Source: Lathyrus oleraceus | Taxonomy: Eukaryota; Streptophyta; Magnoliopsida; Fabales; Fabaceae | Assembly (NCBI RefSeq): GCF_024323335.1 | Contig: NC_066581.1 | Coordinates: 443,201,816-443,265,815 of the forward strand | DNA length: 64,000 nt | Reading direction: 5' to 3' | Notes under the pieces: generated by a model | Seen by the model: the letters and a program-made list of their open reading frames with translations, nothing else | Database searches by the model: none | Told to the model about the DNA's origin: nothing | Shown here: positions 10,601 through 24,764 of the stretch, piece after piece | Numbering within the stretch: the first letter of the stretch is position 1 | Layout: the number at the start of each line of letters is the position of its first letter | Program-made: the position numbers and the translations under genes

Positions 10601-13600
10601 ATGCAGCTTCATCAATATGAAGAGTCTCATTCCATTTTCTTTTTGAGATACTCCTCTAGTATCCTCAAAGAGTCTTGGATTAAATATAGGTATCATTCCC
10701 TTGCTTGGAATATCTTAATTCTATCGTCTAAGATGCTACTTCGAATCGATACAGAGAATCTCATTTTTGCTGTTTGAGATGTTGTTTCATCAATATGAAG
10801 AGTCTCATTCGATTTTCTTTTGAGATACTCCTCTAGTATCATGAAGAGTCTTGGATTCAGTTAAGGTACCATTCCTGGTCAGTCATTTTTCAAATTTTAA
10901 AATCAATAATGATATTCCCTAATAGATGAACATTTGAGATGCTGTTCCATTTATCTGGAGAGTCTCATTTTTGCTGTTTGACATGCTGCTTCATCAATAT
11001 GAAGAGTCTCATTCCATTTCTGTTGAGATACTGCTTTAGTATCATTGAAGAGTCTTAGATTCGATTAAAGTATCATTCCTTTTATCCGGAATGTCTTAAT
11101 TCTATCAAGTAAGATGCTGTTTCGATACAGAGAATCTCATTTTTGCTGTTTGAGATGCTGTTTCATCAATATGAAGAGTCTCATTCCATTTTCTTTTGAG
11201 ATACTGCTCTAGTATCCTCGAAGAGTCTTGGTTTCAATTAAGGTAATATTCCCTGGTTTGGATATCTTAATTCTATCGTGTAAGATGCTGCTTCGATTCG
11301 ATACAGAGAATCTCATTTTTGTTGTTTGAGATGCTGCTTCATCAATATGAAGAGTCTCATTCCATTTTATTTTGAGACGCGGCTCTAGTATCCTCGAAGA
11401 ATCTTGGTTTCATATAAGTTATTATTCCCTTGTTTGGAATATCTTAATTCTATCGTGTAAGATGCTGCTTCGATTCAATACAAAAAATCTCATTTTTACT
11501 GTTTGAGATGTTGCTTCATCAATACGAACAATCTCATTCCATTTTGTTTTGAGATACTCCTCTAGTATCCTTGAAGAGTCTAGGATTCAGTTAAGGTACC
11601 ATTCCCTTATTCGGAATATCTTAATTCTATCGTGTAAGATGCTGCTTCGATTCGATACAGAGAATCTAATTTTTGCTATTTGAGATGTCGCTTCACCAAT
11701 ATGAAGAGTCTCATTCCCTTTTCTTTTGAGATACTGCTCTAGTATCCTCGAAGAGTCTTGGATTTAATTAAGGTACCATTCCCTTGTTAGGAATATCTTA
11801 ATTCTATCATGTAAGATGCTGCTTCGATTCGATATAGAGAATATCATTTTTGCTGTTTGAGATGCAGCTTCATCAATATGAAGAGTCTCATTCCATTTTC
11901 TTTTTGAGATACTGCTCTAGTATCCTCAAAGAGTCTTGGATTAAATATAGGTATCATTCCCTTGCTTGGAATATCTTAATTCTATCGTCAAAGATGCTAC
12001 TTCGAATCGATACAGAGAATCTCATTTTTGCTGTTTGAGATGTTGTTTCATCAATATGAAGAGTCTCATTCGATTTTCTTTTGAGATACTCCTCTAGTAT
12101 CATGAAGAGTCTTGGATTCAGTTAAGGAACCATTCCTGGTCAGTCATTTTTCAAATTTTATAATTAATAATGATATTCCCTAATAGATGAACATTTGAGA
12201 TGCTGTTCCATTTATCTGGAGAGTCTCATTTTTGCTGTTTGACATGCTGCTTCATCAATATGAAGAGTCTCATTCCATTTCTGTTGAGATACTGCTTTAG
12301 TATCATTGAAGAGTCTTAGATTCGATTAAAGTATCATTCCTTTTATCCGGAATGTCTTAATTCTATCAAGTAAGATGCTGCTTCGATACAGAGAATCTCA
12401 TTTTTGCTGTTTGAGATGCTGTTTCATCAATATGAAGAGTCTCATTCCATTTTCTTTTGAGATACTGCTCTAGTATCCTCGAAGAGTCTTGGTTTCAATT
12501 AAGGTAATATTCCCTGGTTTGGAATATCTTAATTCTATCGTGTAAGATGCTGCTTCGATTCGATACAGAGAATCTCATTTTTGTTGTTTGAGATGCTGCT
12601 TCATCAATATGAAGAGTCTCATTCCATTTGATTTTGAGACACTGCTCTAGTATCCTCGAAGAATCTTGGTTTCATATAAGGTATTATTCCCTTGTTTGGA
12701 ATATCTTAATTCCATCGTGTAAGATGCTGCTTCGATTCAATACAAAAAATCTCATTTTTACTGTTTGAGATGTTGCTTCATCAATACGAACAGTCTCATT
12801 CCATTTTGTTTTGAGATACTGCTCTAGTATCCTCGAAGAGTCTAGGATTCAGTTAAGGTACCATTCCCTTATTCGGAATATCTTAATTCTATCGTGTAAG
12901 ATGCTGCTTCGATTCGATACAGAGAATCTCATTTTTGCTATTTGAGATGTTGCTTCATAAATATGAAGAGTCTCATTGCCTTTTCTTTTGAGATACTGCT
13001 CTAGTATCCTCGAAGAGTCTTGGATTTAATTAAGGTACCATTCCCTTGTTAGGAATATCTTAATTCTATCATGTAAGATGCTGCTTCGATTCGATATAGA
13101 GAATATCATTTTTGCTGTTTGAGATGCAGCTTCATCAATATGAAGAGTCTCATTCCATTTTCTTTTTGAGATACTCCTCTAGTATCCTCAAAGAGTCTTG
13201 GATTAAATATAGGTATCATTCCCTTGCTTGGAATATCTTAATTCTATCGTCTAAGATGCTACTTCGAATCGATACAGAGAATCTCATTTTTGCTGTTTGA
13301 GATGTTGTTTCATCAATATGAAGAGTCTCATTCGATTTTCTTTTGAGATACTCCTCTAGTATCATGAAGAGTCTTGGATTCAGTTAAGGTACCATTCCTG
13401 GTCAGTCATTTTTCAAATTTTAAAATTAATAATGATATTCCCTAATAGATGAACATTTGAGATGCTGTTCCATTTATCTGGAGAGTCTCATTTTTGCTGT
13501 TTGACATGCTGCTTCATCAATATGAAGAGTCTCATTCCATTTCTGTTGAGATACTGCTTTAGTATCATTGAAGAGTCTTAGATTCGATTAAAGTATCATT

Positions 13601-16600
13601 CCTTTTATCCGGAATGTCTTAATTCTATCAAGTAAGATGCTGTTTCGATACAGAGAATCTCATTTTTGCTGTTTGAGATGCTGTTTCATCAATATGAAGA
13701 GTCTCATTCCATTTTCTTTTGAGATACTGCTCTAGTATCCTCGAAGAGTCTTGGTTTCAATTAAGGTAATATTCCCTGGTTTGGATATCTTAATTCTATC
13801 GTGTAAGATGCTGCTTCGATTCGATACAGAGAATCTCATTTTTGTTGTTTGAGATGCTGCTTCATCAATATGAAGAGTCTCATTCCATTTTATTTTGAGA
13901 CGCTGCTCTAGTATCCTCGAAGAATCTTGGTTTCATATAAGTTATTATTCCCTTGTTTGGAATATCTTAATTCTATCGAGTAAGATGCTGCTTCGATTCA
14001 ATACAAAAAATCTCATTTTTACTGTTTGAGATGTTGCTTCATCAATACGAACAGTCTCATTCCATTTTGTTTTGAGATACTGCTCTAGTATCCTCGAAGA
14101 GTCTAGGATTCAGTTAAGGTACCATTCCCTTATTCGGAATATCTTAATTCTATCGTGTAAGATGCTGCTTCGATTTGATACAGAGAATCTCATTTTTGCT
14201 GTTTGAGATGCTGTTTCATCAATATGAAGAGTCTCATTCCATTTTCTTTTGAGATACTGCTGTAGTATCATTGAAGAGTCTTGGTTTCAATTAAGGTACT
14301 ATTCCCTTGTTTGGAATATCTTAATTCTATCGTGTAAGATGCTGCTTCGATTCAATACAAAGAATCTCATTTTTGCTGTTTGAGATGTTGCTTCATCAAT
14401 ACGAAGAGTCTCATTCCATTCTGTTTTGAGATACTGCTCTAGTATCCTCGAAGAGTCTAGGATTCAATTAAGGTACCATTCCCTTGTTTGGAATATCTTA
14501 ATTCTATCGTGTAAGATGCTACTTCAATTTAATACAGCGAATCTCATGTTTGCTGTTTGAGATGTTGCTTCATTAATATGAGTGTCTCATTCCATTTGTT
14601 TAGAGATACTGCTCTAGTATCATTGAAGAGTCTTGGATTCAATTAAGGTACCATTCCCCTGTTTGGAATATCTTAATTCTATCGTGTAAGATGCTGCTAT
14701 GATTTGATACAAAGAATCTCATTTTTGCTGTTTGAAATACTGCATCATCAATATGAAGAGTCTCATTCCATTTTCTTTTGAGATACTGCTCTAGTATCCT
14801 CCAAGAGTCTTAGATTCAATTAAGGTACCATTCCCTTGTTTGGAATATCTTAATTCTATCGTGTAAGATGCTGCTTCGATTCGATACAGAGAATCTCATT
14901 TTTGCTATTTGAGATGTTGCTTCATCAATATGAAGAGTCTCATTTACTTTTCTTTTGAGATACTGCTCTAGTATCCTCGAAGAGTCTTGGATTTAATTAA
15001 GGTACCATTTCCTTGATAGGAATATCTTAATTCTATCAAGTAAGATGCTGCTTCGATTCGATATAGAGAATATCATTTTTGTTATTTGAGACGCAGCTTC
15101 ATCAATATGAAGAGTCTCATTCCATTTTCTTTTTGAGATACTGCTCTAGTATCTTTAAAGAGTCTTGGATTAAATTAAGGTATCATTCCCTTGCTTGGAA
15201 TATCTTAATTCTATCGTCTAAGATGCTACCTCGAATCGATACAGATAATCTCATTTTTGCTGTTTGAGATGTTGTTTCATCAATATGAAGAGTCTCATTC
15301 GATTTTCTTTTGAGATACTCCTCTAGTATCATGAAGAGTCTTGGATTCAGTTAAGGGACCATTCCTGGTCAGTCATTTTTCAATTTTTATAATTAATAAT
15401 GATATTCCCTAATAGATGAACATTTGAGATGCTGTTCCATTTTTCTGGAGAGTCTCCTTTTTGCTGTTTGACATGCTGCTTCATCAATATGTAGAGTCTC
15501 ATTCTATTTCTGTTGAGATACTGCTTTAGTATCATTGAAGAGTCTTAGATTCGATTAAAGTATCATTCCTTTTATCCGGAATGTCTTAATTCTATCAAGT
15601 AAGATGCTGCTTCGATACAGAGAATCTCATTTTTGCTGTTTGAGATGCTGTTTCATCAATATGAAGAGTCTCATTCCATTTTCTTTTGAGATACTGCTCT
15701 AGTATCCTCGAAGAGTCTTGGTTTCAATTAAGGTAACACTCCCTGGTTCGGAATATCTTAATTCTATCGTGTAAGATGCTGCTTCATTCGATACAGAGAA
15801 TCTCATTTTTGTTGTTTGAGATGCTGCTTCATCAATATGAAGAGTCTCATTCCTTTTTATATTGAGACACTGCTCTAGTATCCTCGAAGAATCTTGGTTT
15901 CATATAAGCTATTATTCCCTTGTTTGGAATATCTTAATTCTATCGTGTAAGATGCTGCTTCGATTCAATACGAAAAATCTCATTTTTACTGTTTGAGATG
16001 TTGCTTCCATAATACGAACAGTCTCATTCCATTTTGTTTTGAGATACTGCTCTAGTATCCTCGAAGAGTCTAGGATTCAGTTAAGGTACCATTCCCTTAT
16101 TCAGAATATCTTAATTCTATCGTGTAAGATGCTGCTTCGATTCGATACAGAGAATCTCATTTTTGCTGTTTGAGATGCTGTTTCATCAATATGAAGAGTC
16201 TCATTCCATTTTCTTTTGAGATACTGTTGTAGTATCATTGAAGAGTCTTGGTTTCAATTAAGGTACTATTCCCTTGTTTGGAATATCTTAATTCTATCGT
16301 GTAAGATGCTGCTTCGATTCAATACAAAGAATCTCATTTTTGCTGTTTGAGATGTTGCTTCATCAATACGAAGAGTCTCATTCCATTCTGTTTTGAGATA
16401 CTGCTCTAGTATCCTCGAAGAGTCTAGGATTCAATTAAGGTACCATTCCCTTGTTTGGAATATCTTAATTCTATCGTGTAAGATGCTACTTCAATTCAAT
16501 ACAGCGAATCTCATGTTTGCTGTTTGAGATGTTGCTTCATTAATATGAAGTGTCTCATTCCATTTGTTTAGAGATACTGCTCTAGTATCATTGAAGAGTC

Positions 16601-17342
16601 TTGGATTCAATTAAGGTACCATTCCCTTGTTTGGAATATCTTAATTCTATCGTGTAAGATGCTGCTATGATTCGATACAAAGAATCTCATTTTTGCTGTT
16701 TGAAATACTGCATCATCAATATGAAGAATCTCATTCCATTTTCTTTTGAGATACTGCTCTAGTATCCTCCAAGAGTCTTAGATTCAATTAAGGTACCATT
16801 CCCTTGTTTGGAATATCTTAATTCTATCGTGTAAGATGCTGCTTCGATTCGATACAGAGAATATCATTTTTGCTATTTGAGATGTTGCTTCATCAATATG
16901 AAGAGTCTCATTCCCTTTTCTTTTGAGATACTGCTCTAGTATCCTCGAAGAGTCTTGGATTTAATTAAGGTACCATTCCCTTGTTAGGAATATCTTAATT
17001 CTATCATGTAAGATGCTGCTTCGATTCGATATAGAGAATATCATTTTTGCTGTTTGAGATGCAGCTTCATCAATATGAAGAGTCTCATTCCATTTTCTTT
17101 TTGTGATACTGCTCTAGTATCCTCAAAGAGTCTTGGATTAAATTAAGGTATCATTCCCTTGCTTGGAATATCTTAATTCTATCGTCTAAGATGCTACTTC
17201 GATTTGATACAGAGAATCTCATTTTTGCTGTTTGAGATGTTGTTTCATCAATATGAAGAGTCTCATTCGATTTTCTTTTGAGATACTCCTCTAGTATCAT
17301 GAAGAGTCTTGGATTCAATTAAGGTACCATTCCTGGTCAGTC
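7655..17342 (+). repeat. Satellite, 11-mer/7-mer higher-order repeats (1968 and 1262 bp)
   Basis: Anchor-to-anchor distances are 1968, 1262, 1261, 1262, 1967 and 1968 bp, that is 11, 7, 7, 7, 11 and 11 monomers plus about 22 bp for the anchor. The three 7-mers alternate: units starting 9623 and 12146 share CCATTTGATTTTGAGAC and TTAATTCCATCG, while those starting 10885 and 13408 share GCTGTTTCGATACAG and GAGACGC, giving a 2523-bp composite repeat. Confidence 0.9.
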
Positions 17343-20300
17343 ATTTTTCAAATTTTATAATTAATAATGATATTCCCTAATAGATGAACATTTGAGATGC
17401 TGTTCCATTTATCTGGAGAGTCTCATTTTTGCTGTTTGACATGCTGCTTCATCAATATGAAGAGTCTCATTCCATTTCTGTTGAGATACTGCTTTAGTAT
17501 CATTGAAGAGTCTTAGATTCGATTAAAGTATCATTCCTTTTATCTGGAATGTCTTAATTCTATCAAGTAAGATGCTGCTTCGATACAGAGAATCTCATTT
17601 TTGCTGTTTGAGATGTTGTTTCATCAATATGAAGAGTCTCATTCCATTTTCTTTTGAGATACTGCTCTAGTGTCCTCGAAGAGTCTTGGTTTCAATTAAG
17701 GTAATATTCCCTGGTTTGGAATATCTTAATTCTATCGTGTAAGATGCTGCTTCGATTCGATACAGAGAATCTCATTTTTGCTATTTGAGATGTTGCTTCA
17801 TCAACATGAAGAGTCTCATTCCCTTTTCTTTTGAGATATTGCTCTAGTATCCTCGAAGAGTCTTGCATTTAATTAAGGTACCATTCCCTTGTTAGGAATA
17901 TCTTAATTTTATCGTGTAAGATACTGCTTCGATTCGATATAGAGAATCTCATTTTTGCTATTTGAGATGCTGCTTAATCAATATGAAGAGTCTCATTCCA
18001 TTTTCTTTTGAGATACTGCTCTAGTATCCTCGAAGAGTCTTGGATTAAATTAAGTTATCATTCCCTTGCTTGGAATATCTTAACTATATCGTCTAAGATG
18101 CTACTTCGAATCGATACAGAGAATCTCATTTTTGCTGTTTGAGATGATGTTTCATCAATATGAAGAGTCTCATTCGATTTTCTTTTGAGATACTCCTCTA
18201 GTATCATGAAGAGTCTTGGATTAAATTAAGGTACCATTCCTGGACAATCATTTTTCAAATTTTATAATTAATAATGATATTCCCCTAATAAATGAACATT
18301 TGAGATGCTGCTCCATTTATCGTGAGAATCTCATTTTTGCTGTTTGGGATGCTGCTTCATCAATATGAAGAGTCTCATTCCATTTCTTTTGAGATATTGC
18401 ACTAGTATCATTGAAGAGTCTTAGATTCGATTAAAGTATCATTCCTTTTATCCGGAATGTCTTAATTCTATCGTGTAACATGCTGCTTCGATACAGAGAA
18501 TTTCATTTTTGATGTTTGAGATGGTGCTTCATCAATATGAAGAGTCTCATTCCATTTCTTTTGAGATACTGCTCTAGTATCATTGAAGAGTCTTGGATTC
18601 AGTTAAGGTACCATTCCATTGTTTGGAATATCTTAATTCTATCGTGTAAGATGCTGCTTCGATTCGATACAGAGAATCTCATTTTTGCTGTTTGAGATAC
18701 TGTTTCATCAATATGAAGAGTCTCATTCCATATTCTTTTGAGATACTGCTCTAGTATCCTCGAAGAGTCTTGGTTTCAATTAAGGTACTATTCCATGGTT
18801 TGGAATATCTTAATTCTATCGTGTAAGATGCTGCTTCGATTCAATACAAAGAATCTCATTTTTGCTGTTTGAGATGTTGCTTCATCAATAAGAAGAGTCT
18901 CATTCCATTCTGTTTTGAGATACTGCTCTAGTATCCTCGAAGAGTCTAGGATTCAATTAAGGTATATTCCCTTGTTTGGAATATCTTAATTCTATCGTGT
19001 AAGATGCTACTTCAATTCAATACAGCGAATCTCATGTTTGCTGTTTGAGATGTTGCTTCATTAATATGAAGTGTCTCATTCCATTTGTTTAGAGATACTG
19101 CTTTAGTATCATTGAAGAGTCTTGGATTCAATTAAGGTACCATTCCCTTGTTTGGAATATCTTAATTCTATCGTGTAAGATGCTGCTATGATTCGATACA
19201 AAGAATCTCATTTTTGCTGTTTGAAATACTGCATCATCAATATGAAGAATCTCATTCCATTTTCTTTTGAGATACTGCTCTAGTATCCTCCAAGAGTCTT
19301 AGATTCAATTAAGGTACCATTCCCTGGTTTGGAATATCTTAATTCTATCGTGTAAGATGCTGCTTCGATTCGATACAGAGAATCTCATTTTTGCTATTTG
19401 AGATGTTGCTTCATCAACATGAAGAGTCTCATTCCCTTTTCATTTGAGATATTGCTCTAGTATCCTCGAAGAGTCTTGCATTTAATTAAGGTACCATTCC
19501 CTTGTTAGGAAAATCTTAATTTTATCGTGTAAGATACTGCTTCGATTCGATATAGAGAATCTCATTTTTGCTATTTGAGATGCTGCTTCATCAATATGAA
19601 GAGTCTCATTCCATTTTCTTTTGAGATACTGCTCTAGTATCCTCGAAGAGTCTTGGATTAAATTAAGGTATCATTCCCTTGCTTGGAATATCTTAATTAT
19701 ATCGTCTAAGATGCTACTTCGAATCGATACAGAGAATCTCATTTTTGCTGTTTGAGATGATGTTTCATCAATATGAAGAGTCTCATTCGATTTTCTTTTG
19801 AGATACTCCTCTAGTATCATGAAGAGTCTTGGATTAAATTAAGGTACCATTCCTGGACAATCATTTTTCAAATTTTATAATTAATAATGATATTCCCCTA
19901 ATAAATGAACATTTGAGATGCTGCTCCATTTATCGTGAGAATCTCATTTTTGCTGTTTGGGATGCTGCTTCATCAATATGAAGAGTCTCATTCCATTCCT
20001 TTTGAGATATTGCACTAGTATCATTGAAGAGTCTTAGATTCGATTAAAGTATCATTCCTTTTATCCGGAATGTCTTAATTCTATCGTGTAACATGCTGCT
20101 TCGATACAGAGAATTTCATTTTTGATGTTTGAGATGGTGCTTCATCAATATGAAGAGTCTCATTCCATTTCTTTTGAGATACTGCTCTAGTATCATTGAA
20201 GAGTCTTGGATTCAGTTAAGGTACCATTCCATTATTTGGAATATCTTAATTCTATCGTGTAAGATGCTGCTTCGATTCGATACAGAGAATCTCATTTTTG

Positions 20301-23300
20301 CTGTTTGAGATACTGTTTCATCAATATGAAGAGTCTCATTCCATATTCTTTTGAGATACTGCTCTAGTATCCTCGAAGAGTCTTGGTTTCAATTAAGGTA
20401 CTATTCCATGGTTTGGAATATCTTAATTCTATCGTGTAAGATGCTGCTTCGATTCAATACAAAGAATCTCATTTTTGCTGTTTGAGATGTTGCTTCATCA
20501 ATACGAAGAGTCTCATTCCATTCTGTTTTGAGATACTGCTCTAGTATCCTCGAAGAGTCTAGGATTCAATTAAGGTACCATTCCCTTGTTTGGAATATCT
20601 TAATTCTATCGTGTAAGATGCTACTTCAATTCAATACAGCGAATCTCATGTTTGCTGTTTGAGATGTTGCTTCATTAATATGAAGTGTCTCATTCCATTT
20701 GTTTAGAGATACTGCTTTAGTATCATTGAAGAGTCTTGGATTCAATTAAGGTACCATTCCCTTGTTTGGAATATCTTAATTCTATCGTGTAAGATACTGC
20801 TATGATTCGATACAAAGAATCTCATTTTTGCTGTTTGAAATACTGCATCATCAATATGAAGAATCTCATTCCCTTTTCTTTTGAGATACTGCTCTAGTAT
20901 CCTCCAAGAGTCTTAGATTCAATTAAGGTACCATTCCCTTGTTTGGAATATCTTAATTCTATCGTGTAAGATGCTGCTTCGATTCGATATAGAGAATCTC
21001 ATTTTTGCTATTTGAGATGTTGCTTCATCAATATGAAGAGTCTCATTCCCTTTTCTTTTGAGATACTGCTCTAGTATCCTCGAAGAGTCTTGGATTTAAT
21101 TCAAGGTACCATTCCCTTGTTAGGAATATCTTAATTCTATCATGTAAGATGTTGCTTCGATTCGATATAGAGAATATCATTTTTGCTGTTTGAGATGCAG
21201 CTTCATCAATATGAAGAGTCTCATTCCATTTTATTTTTGTGATACTGCTCTAGTATCCTCAAAGAGTCTTGGATTAAATTAAGGTATCATTCCCTTGCTT
21301 GGAATATCTTAATTCTATCGTCTAAGATGCTACTTCGAATCGATACAGAGAATCTCATTTTTGCTGTTTGAGATGTTGTTTCATCAATATGAAGAGTCTC
21401 ATTCGATTTTCTTTTGAGATACTCCTCTAGTATCATGAAGAGTCTTGGATTCAATTAAGGTACCATTCCTGGTCAGTCATTTTTCAAATTTTATAATTAA
21501 TAATGATATTCCCTAATAGATGAACATTTGAGATGCTGTTCCATTTATCTGGAGAGTCTCATTTTTGCTGTTTGACATGCTGTTTCATCAATATGAAGAG
21601 TCTCATTCCATTTCTGTTGAGATACTGCTTTAGTATCATTGAAGAGTCTTAGAATCGATTAAAGTATCATTCCTTTTATCTGGAATGTCTTAATTCTAAC
21701 AAGTAAGATGCTGCTTCGATACAGAGAATCTCATTTTTGCTGTTTGAGATGTTGTTTCATCAATATGAAGAGTCTCATTCCATTTTCTTTTGAGATACTG
21801 CTCTAGTGTCCTCGAAGAGTCTTGGTTTCAATTAAGGTAATATTCCCTGGTTTGGAATATCTTAATTCTATCGTGTAAGATGCTGCTTCGATTCGATACA
21901 GAGAATCTCATTTTTGCTATTTGAGATGTTGCTTCATCAACATGAAGAGTCTCATTCCCTTTTCTTTTGAGATATTGCTCTAGTATCCTCGAAGAGTCTT
22001 GCATTTAATTAAGGTACCATTCCCTTGTTAGGAATATCTTAATTTTATCGTGTAAGATACTGCTTCGATTCGATATAGAGAATCTCATTTTTGCTATTTG
22101 AGATGCTGCTTCATCAATATGAAGAGTCTCATTCCATTTTCTTTTGAGATACTGCTCTAGTATCCTCGAAGAGTCTTGGATTAAATTAAGGTATCATTCC
22201 TTTTCTTGGAATATCTTAATTATATCGTCTAAGATGCTACTTCGAATCGATACAGAGAATCTCATTTTTGCTGTTTGAGATGATGTTTCATCAATATGAA
22301 GAGTCTCATTCGATTTTCTTTTGAGATTCTCCTCTAGTATCATGAAGAGTCTTGGATTAAATTAAGGTACCATTCCTGGCCAATCATTTTTCAAATTTTA
22401 TAATTAATAATGATATTCCCCTAATAAATGAACATTTGAGATGCTGCTCCATTTATCGTGAGAATCTCATTTTTGCTGTTTGGGATGCTGCTTCATCAAT
22501 ATGAAGAGTCTCATTCCATTTCTTTTGAGATATTGCACTAGTATCATTGAAGAGTCTTAGATTCGATTAAAGTATCATTCCTTTTATCCGGAATGTCTTA
22601 ATTCTATCGTGTAACGTGCTGCTTCGATACAGAGAATTTCATTTTTGATGTTTGAGATGGTGCTTCATCAATATGAAGAGTCTCATTCCATTTCTTTTGA
22701 GATACTGCTCTAGTATCATTGAAGAGTCTTGGATTCAGTTAAGGTACCATTCCATTGTTTGGAATATCTTAATTCTATCGTGTAAGATGCTGCTTCGATT
22801 CGATACAAAGAATCTCATTTTTGCTGTTTGAGATACTGTTTCATCAATATGAAGAGTCTCATTCCATATTCTTTTGAGATACTGCTCTAGTATCCTCGAA
22901 GAGTCTTGGTTTCAATTAAGGTACTATTCCATGGTTTGGAATATCTTAATTCTATCGTGTAAGATGCTGCTTCGATTCAATACAAAGAATCTCATTTTTG
23001 GTGTTTGAGATGTTGCTTCATCAATACGAAGAGTCTCATTCCATTCTGTTTTGAGATACTGCTCTAGTATCCTCGAAGAGTCTAGGATTCAATTAAGGTA
23101 CCATTCCCTTGTTTGGAATATCTTAATTCTATCGTGTAAGATGCTACTTCAATTCAATACAGCGAATCTCATGTTTGCTGTTTGAGATGTTGCTTCATTA
23201 TTATGAAGTGTCTCATTCCATTTGTTTAGAGATACTGCTCTAGTATCATTGAAGAGTCTTGGATTCAATTAAGGTACCATTCCCTTGTTTGGAATATCTT

Positions 23301-24764
23301 AATTCTATCGTGTAAGATGCTGCTATGATTCGATACAAAGAATCTCATTTTTGCTATTTGAAATACTGCATCATCAATATGAAGAATCTCATTCCATTTT
23401 CTTTTGAGATACTGGTTATAGTATCCTCCAAGAGTCTTAGATTCAATTAAGGTACCATTCCCTTGTTTGGAATATCTTAATTCTATCGTGTAAGATGCTG
23501 CTTCGATTCGATACAGAGAATCTCATTTTTGCTATTTGAGATGTTGCTTCATCAATATGAAGAGTCTCATTCCCTTTTCTTTTGAGATACTGCTCTAGTA
23601 TCCTCGAAGAGTCTTGGATTTAATTCAAGGTACCATTCCCTTGTTAGGAATATCTTAATTCTATCATGTAAGATGCTGCTTCGATTCGATATAGAGAATA
23701 TCATTTTTGCTGTTTGAGATGCAGCTTCATCAATATGAAGAGTCTCATTCCATTTTATTTTTGTGATACTGCTCTAGTATCCTCAAAGAGTCTAGGATTC
23801 AATTAAGATACCATTCCCTTGTTTGGAATATCTTAATTCTATCGTGTAAGATGCTTCTTCAATTCAATACATAGAATCTCATGTTTGCTGTTTGAGATGC
23901 TGCTTCATTAATATGAAGTGTCTCATTCCATTTCTTTTGAGATACTGCTCTAGTATCATTGAAGAGTCTGGGATTCAATTAAGGTACCCTTCCCTTGTTT
24001 GGAATATCTTAATTCTATCATGTAAGACGCTGCTTCGATTCAATACAAAGAATCTCATTTTTGCTGTTTGAGACGCTGCTTCATCAATAAGAAGAGTCTC
24101 ATTCCATTTTATTTTGGGACACTACTTTAGTATCCTCGAAGAGTCTTGGTTTTAATTAAGGTAGTATTCCCTTGTTTGGAATATCTTAATTCTATCGTGT
24201 ATGATGCTGCTTCGATTCAATACGAAGAGTCTCATTCCATTATGTTTTGAGATGTTGCTCTAGTATCCTCGAAGAGTCTAGGATTCAATTAAGGTACCAT
24301 TCCCTTGTTTGGAATCTCATGTTTGCTGTTTGAGATGCTGCTTCATCAATATGAAGTGTCTCATTCCATTTCTTTAGAGATACTGCTCTAGTATCATTGA
24401 AGAGTCTTGGATTCAATTAAGGTACCATTCCCTTGTTTGGAATATCTTAATTCTATCGTGTAAGATGCTGCTATGATTCGATACAAAGAATCTCAATTTT
24501 GCTGTTTGAAATACTGCATCATCAATATGAAGAGTCTCATTCCATTTTCTTTTGAGATACTGCTCTAGTATCCTCCAAGAGTCTTAGATTCAATTTAGGT
24601 ACCATTCCCTTGTTCGGAATATCTTAATTCTATCATGTAAGATGCTGCTTTGATTCGATACAGAGAATCTCATTTTTGTTGTTTGAGATGTTGTTTACTC
24701 CTCTAGTATCATGAAGTGTCTTGGATTCAGTTAAGGTACCATTCCTAGTCAGTCATTTTTCAAA
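17343..24764 (+). repeat. Satellite, 5-mer/9-mer higher-order repeats (907 and ~1615 bp)
   Basis: Anchor spacings are 907, 1613, 1616, 907 and 2379 bp. A marker variant, TTTTTGTGATACTGC, occurs at about 17100, 21236 and 23760, that is 4136 and 2524 bp apart, which shows large duplicated segments within the block. Two anchors carry a CCTGGACAATC variant (18.2 and 19.9 kb) and one carries CCTGGCCAATC (22.4 kb), unlike the CCTGGTCAGTC form elsewhere. Confidence 0.88.
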
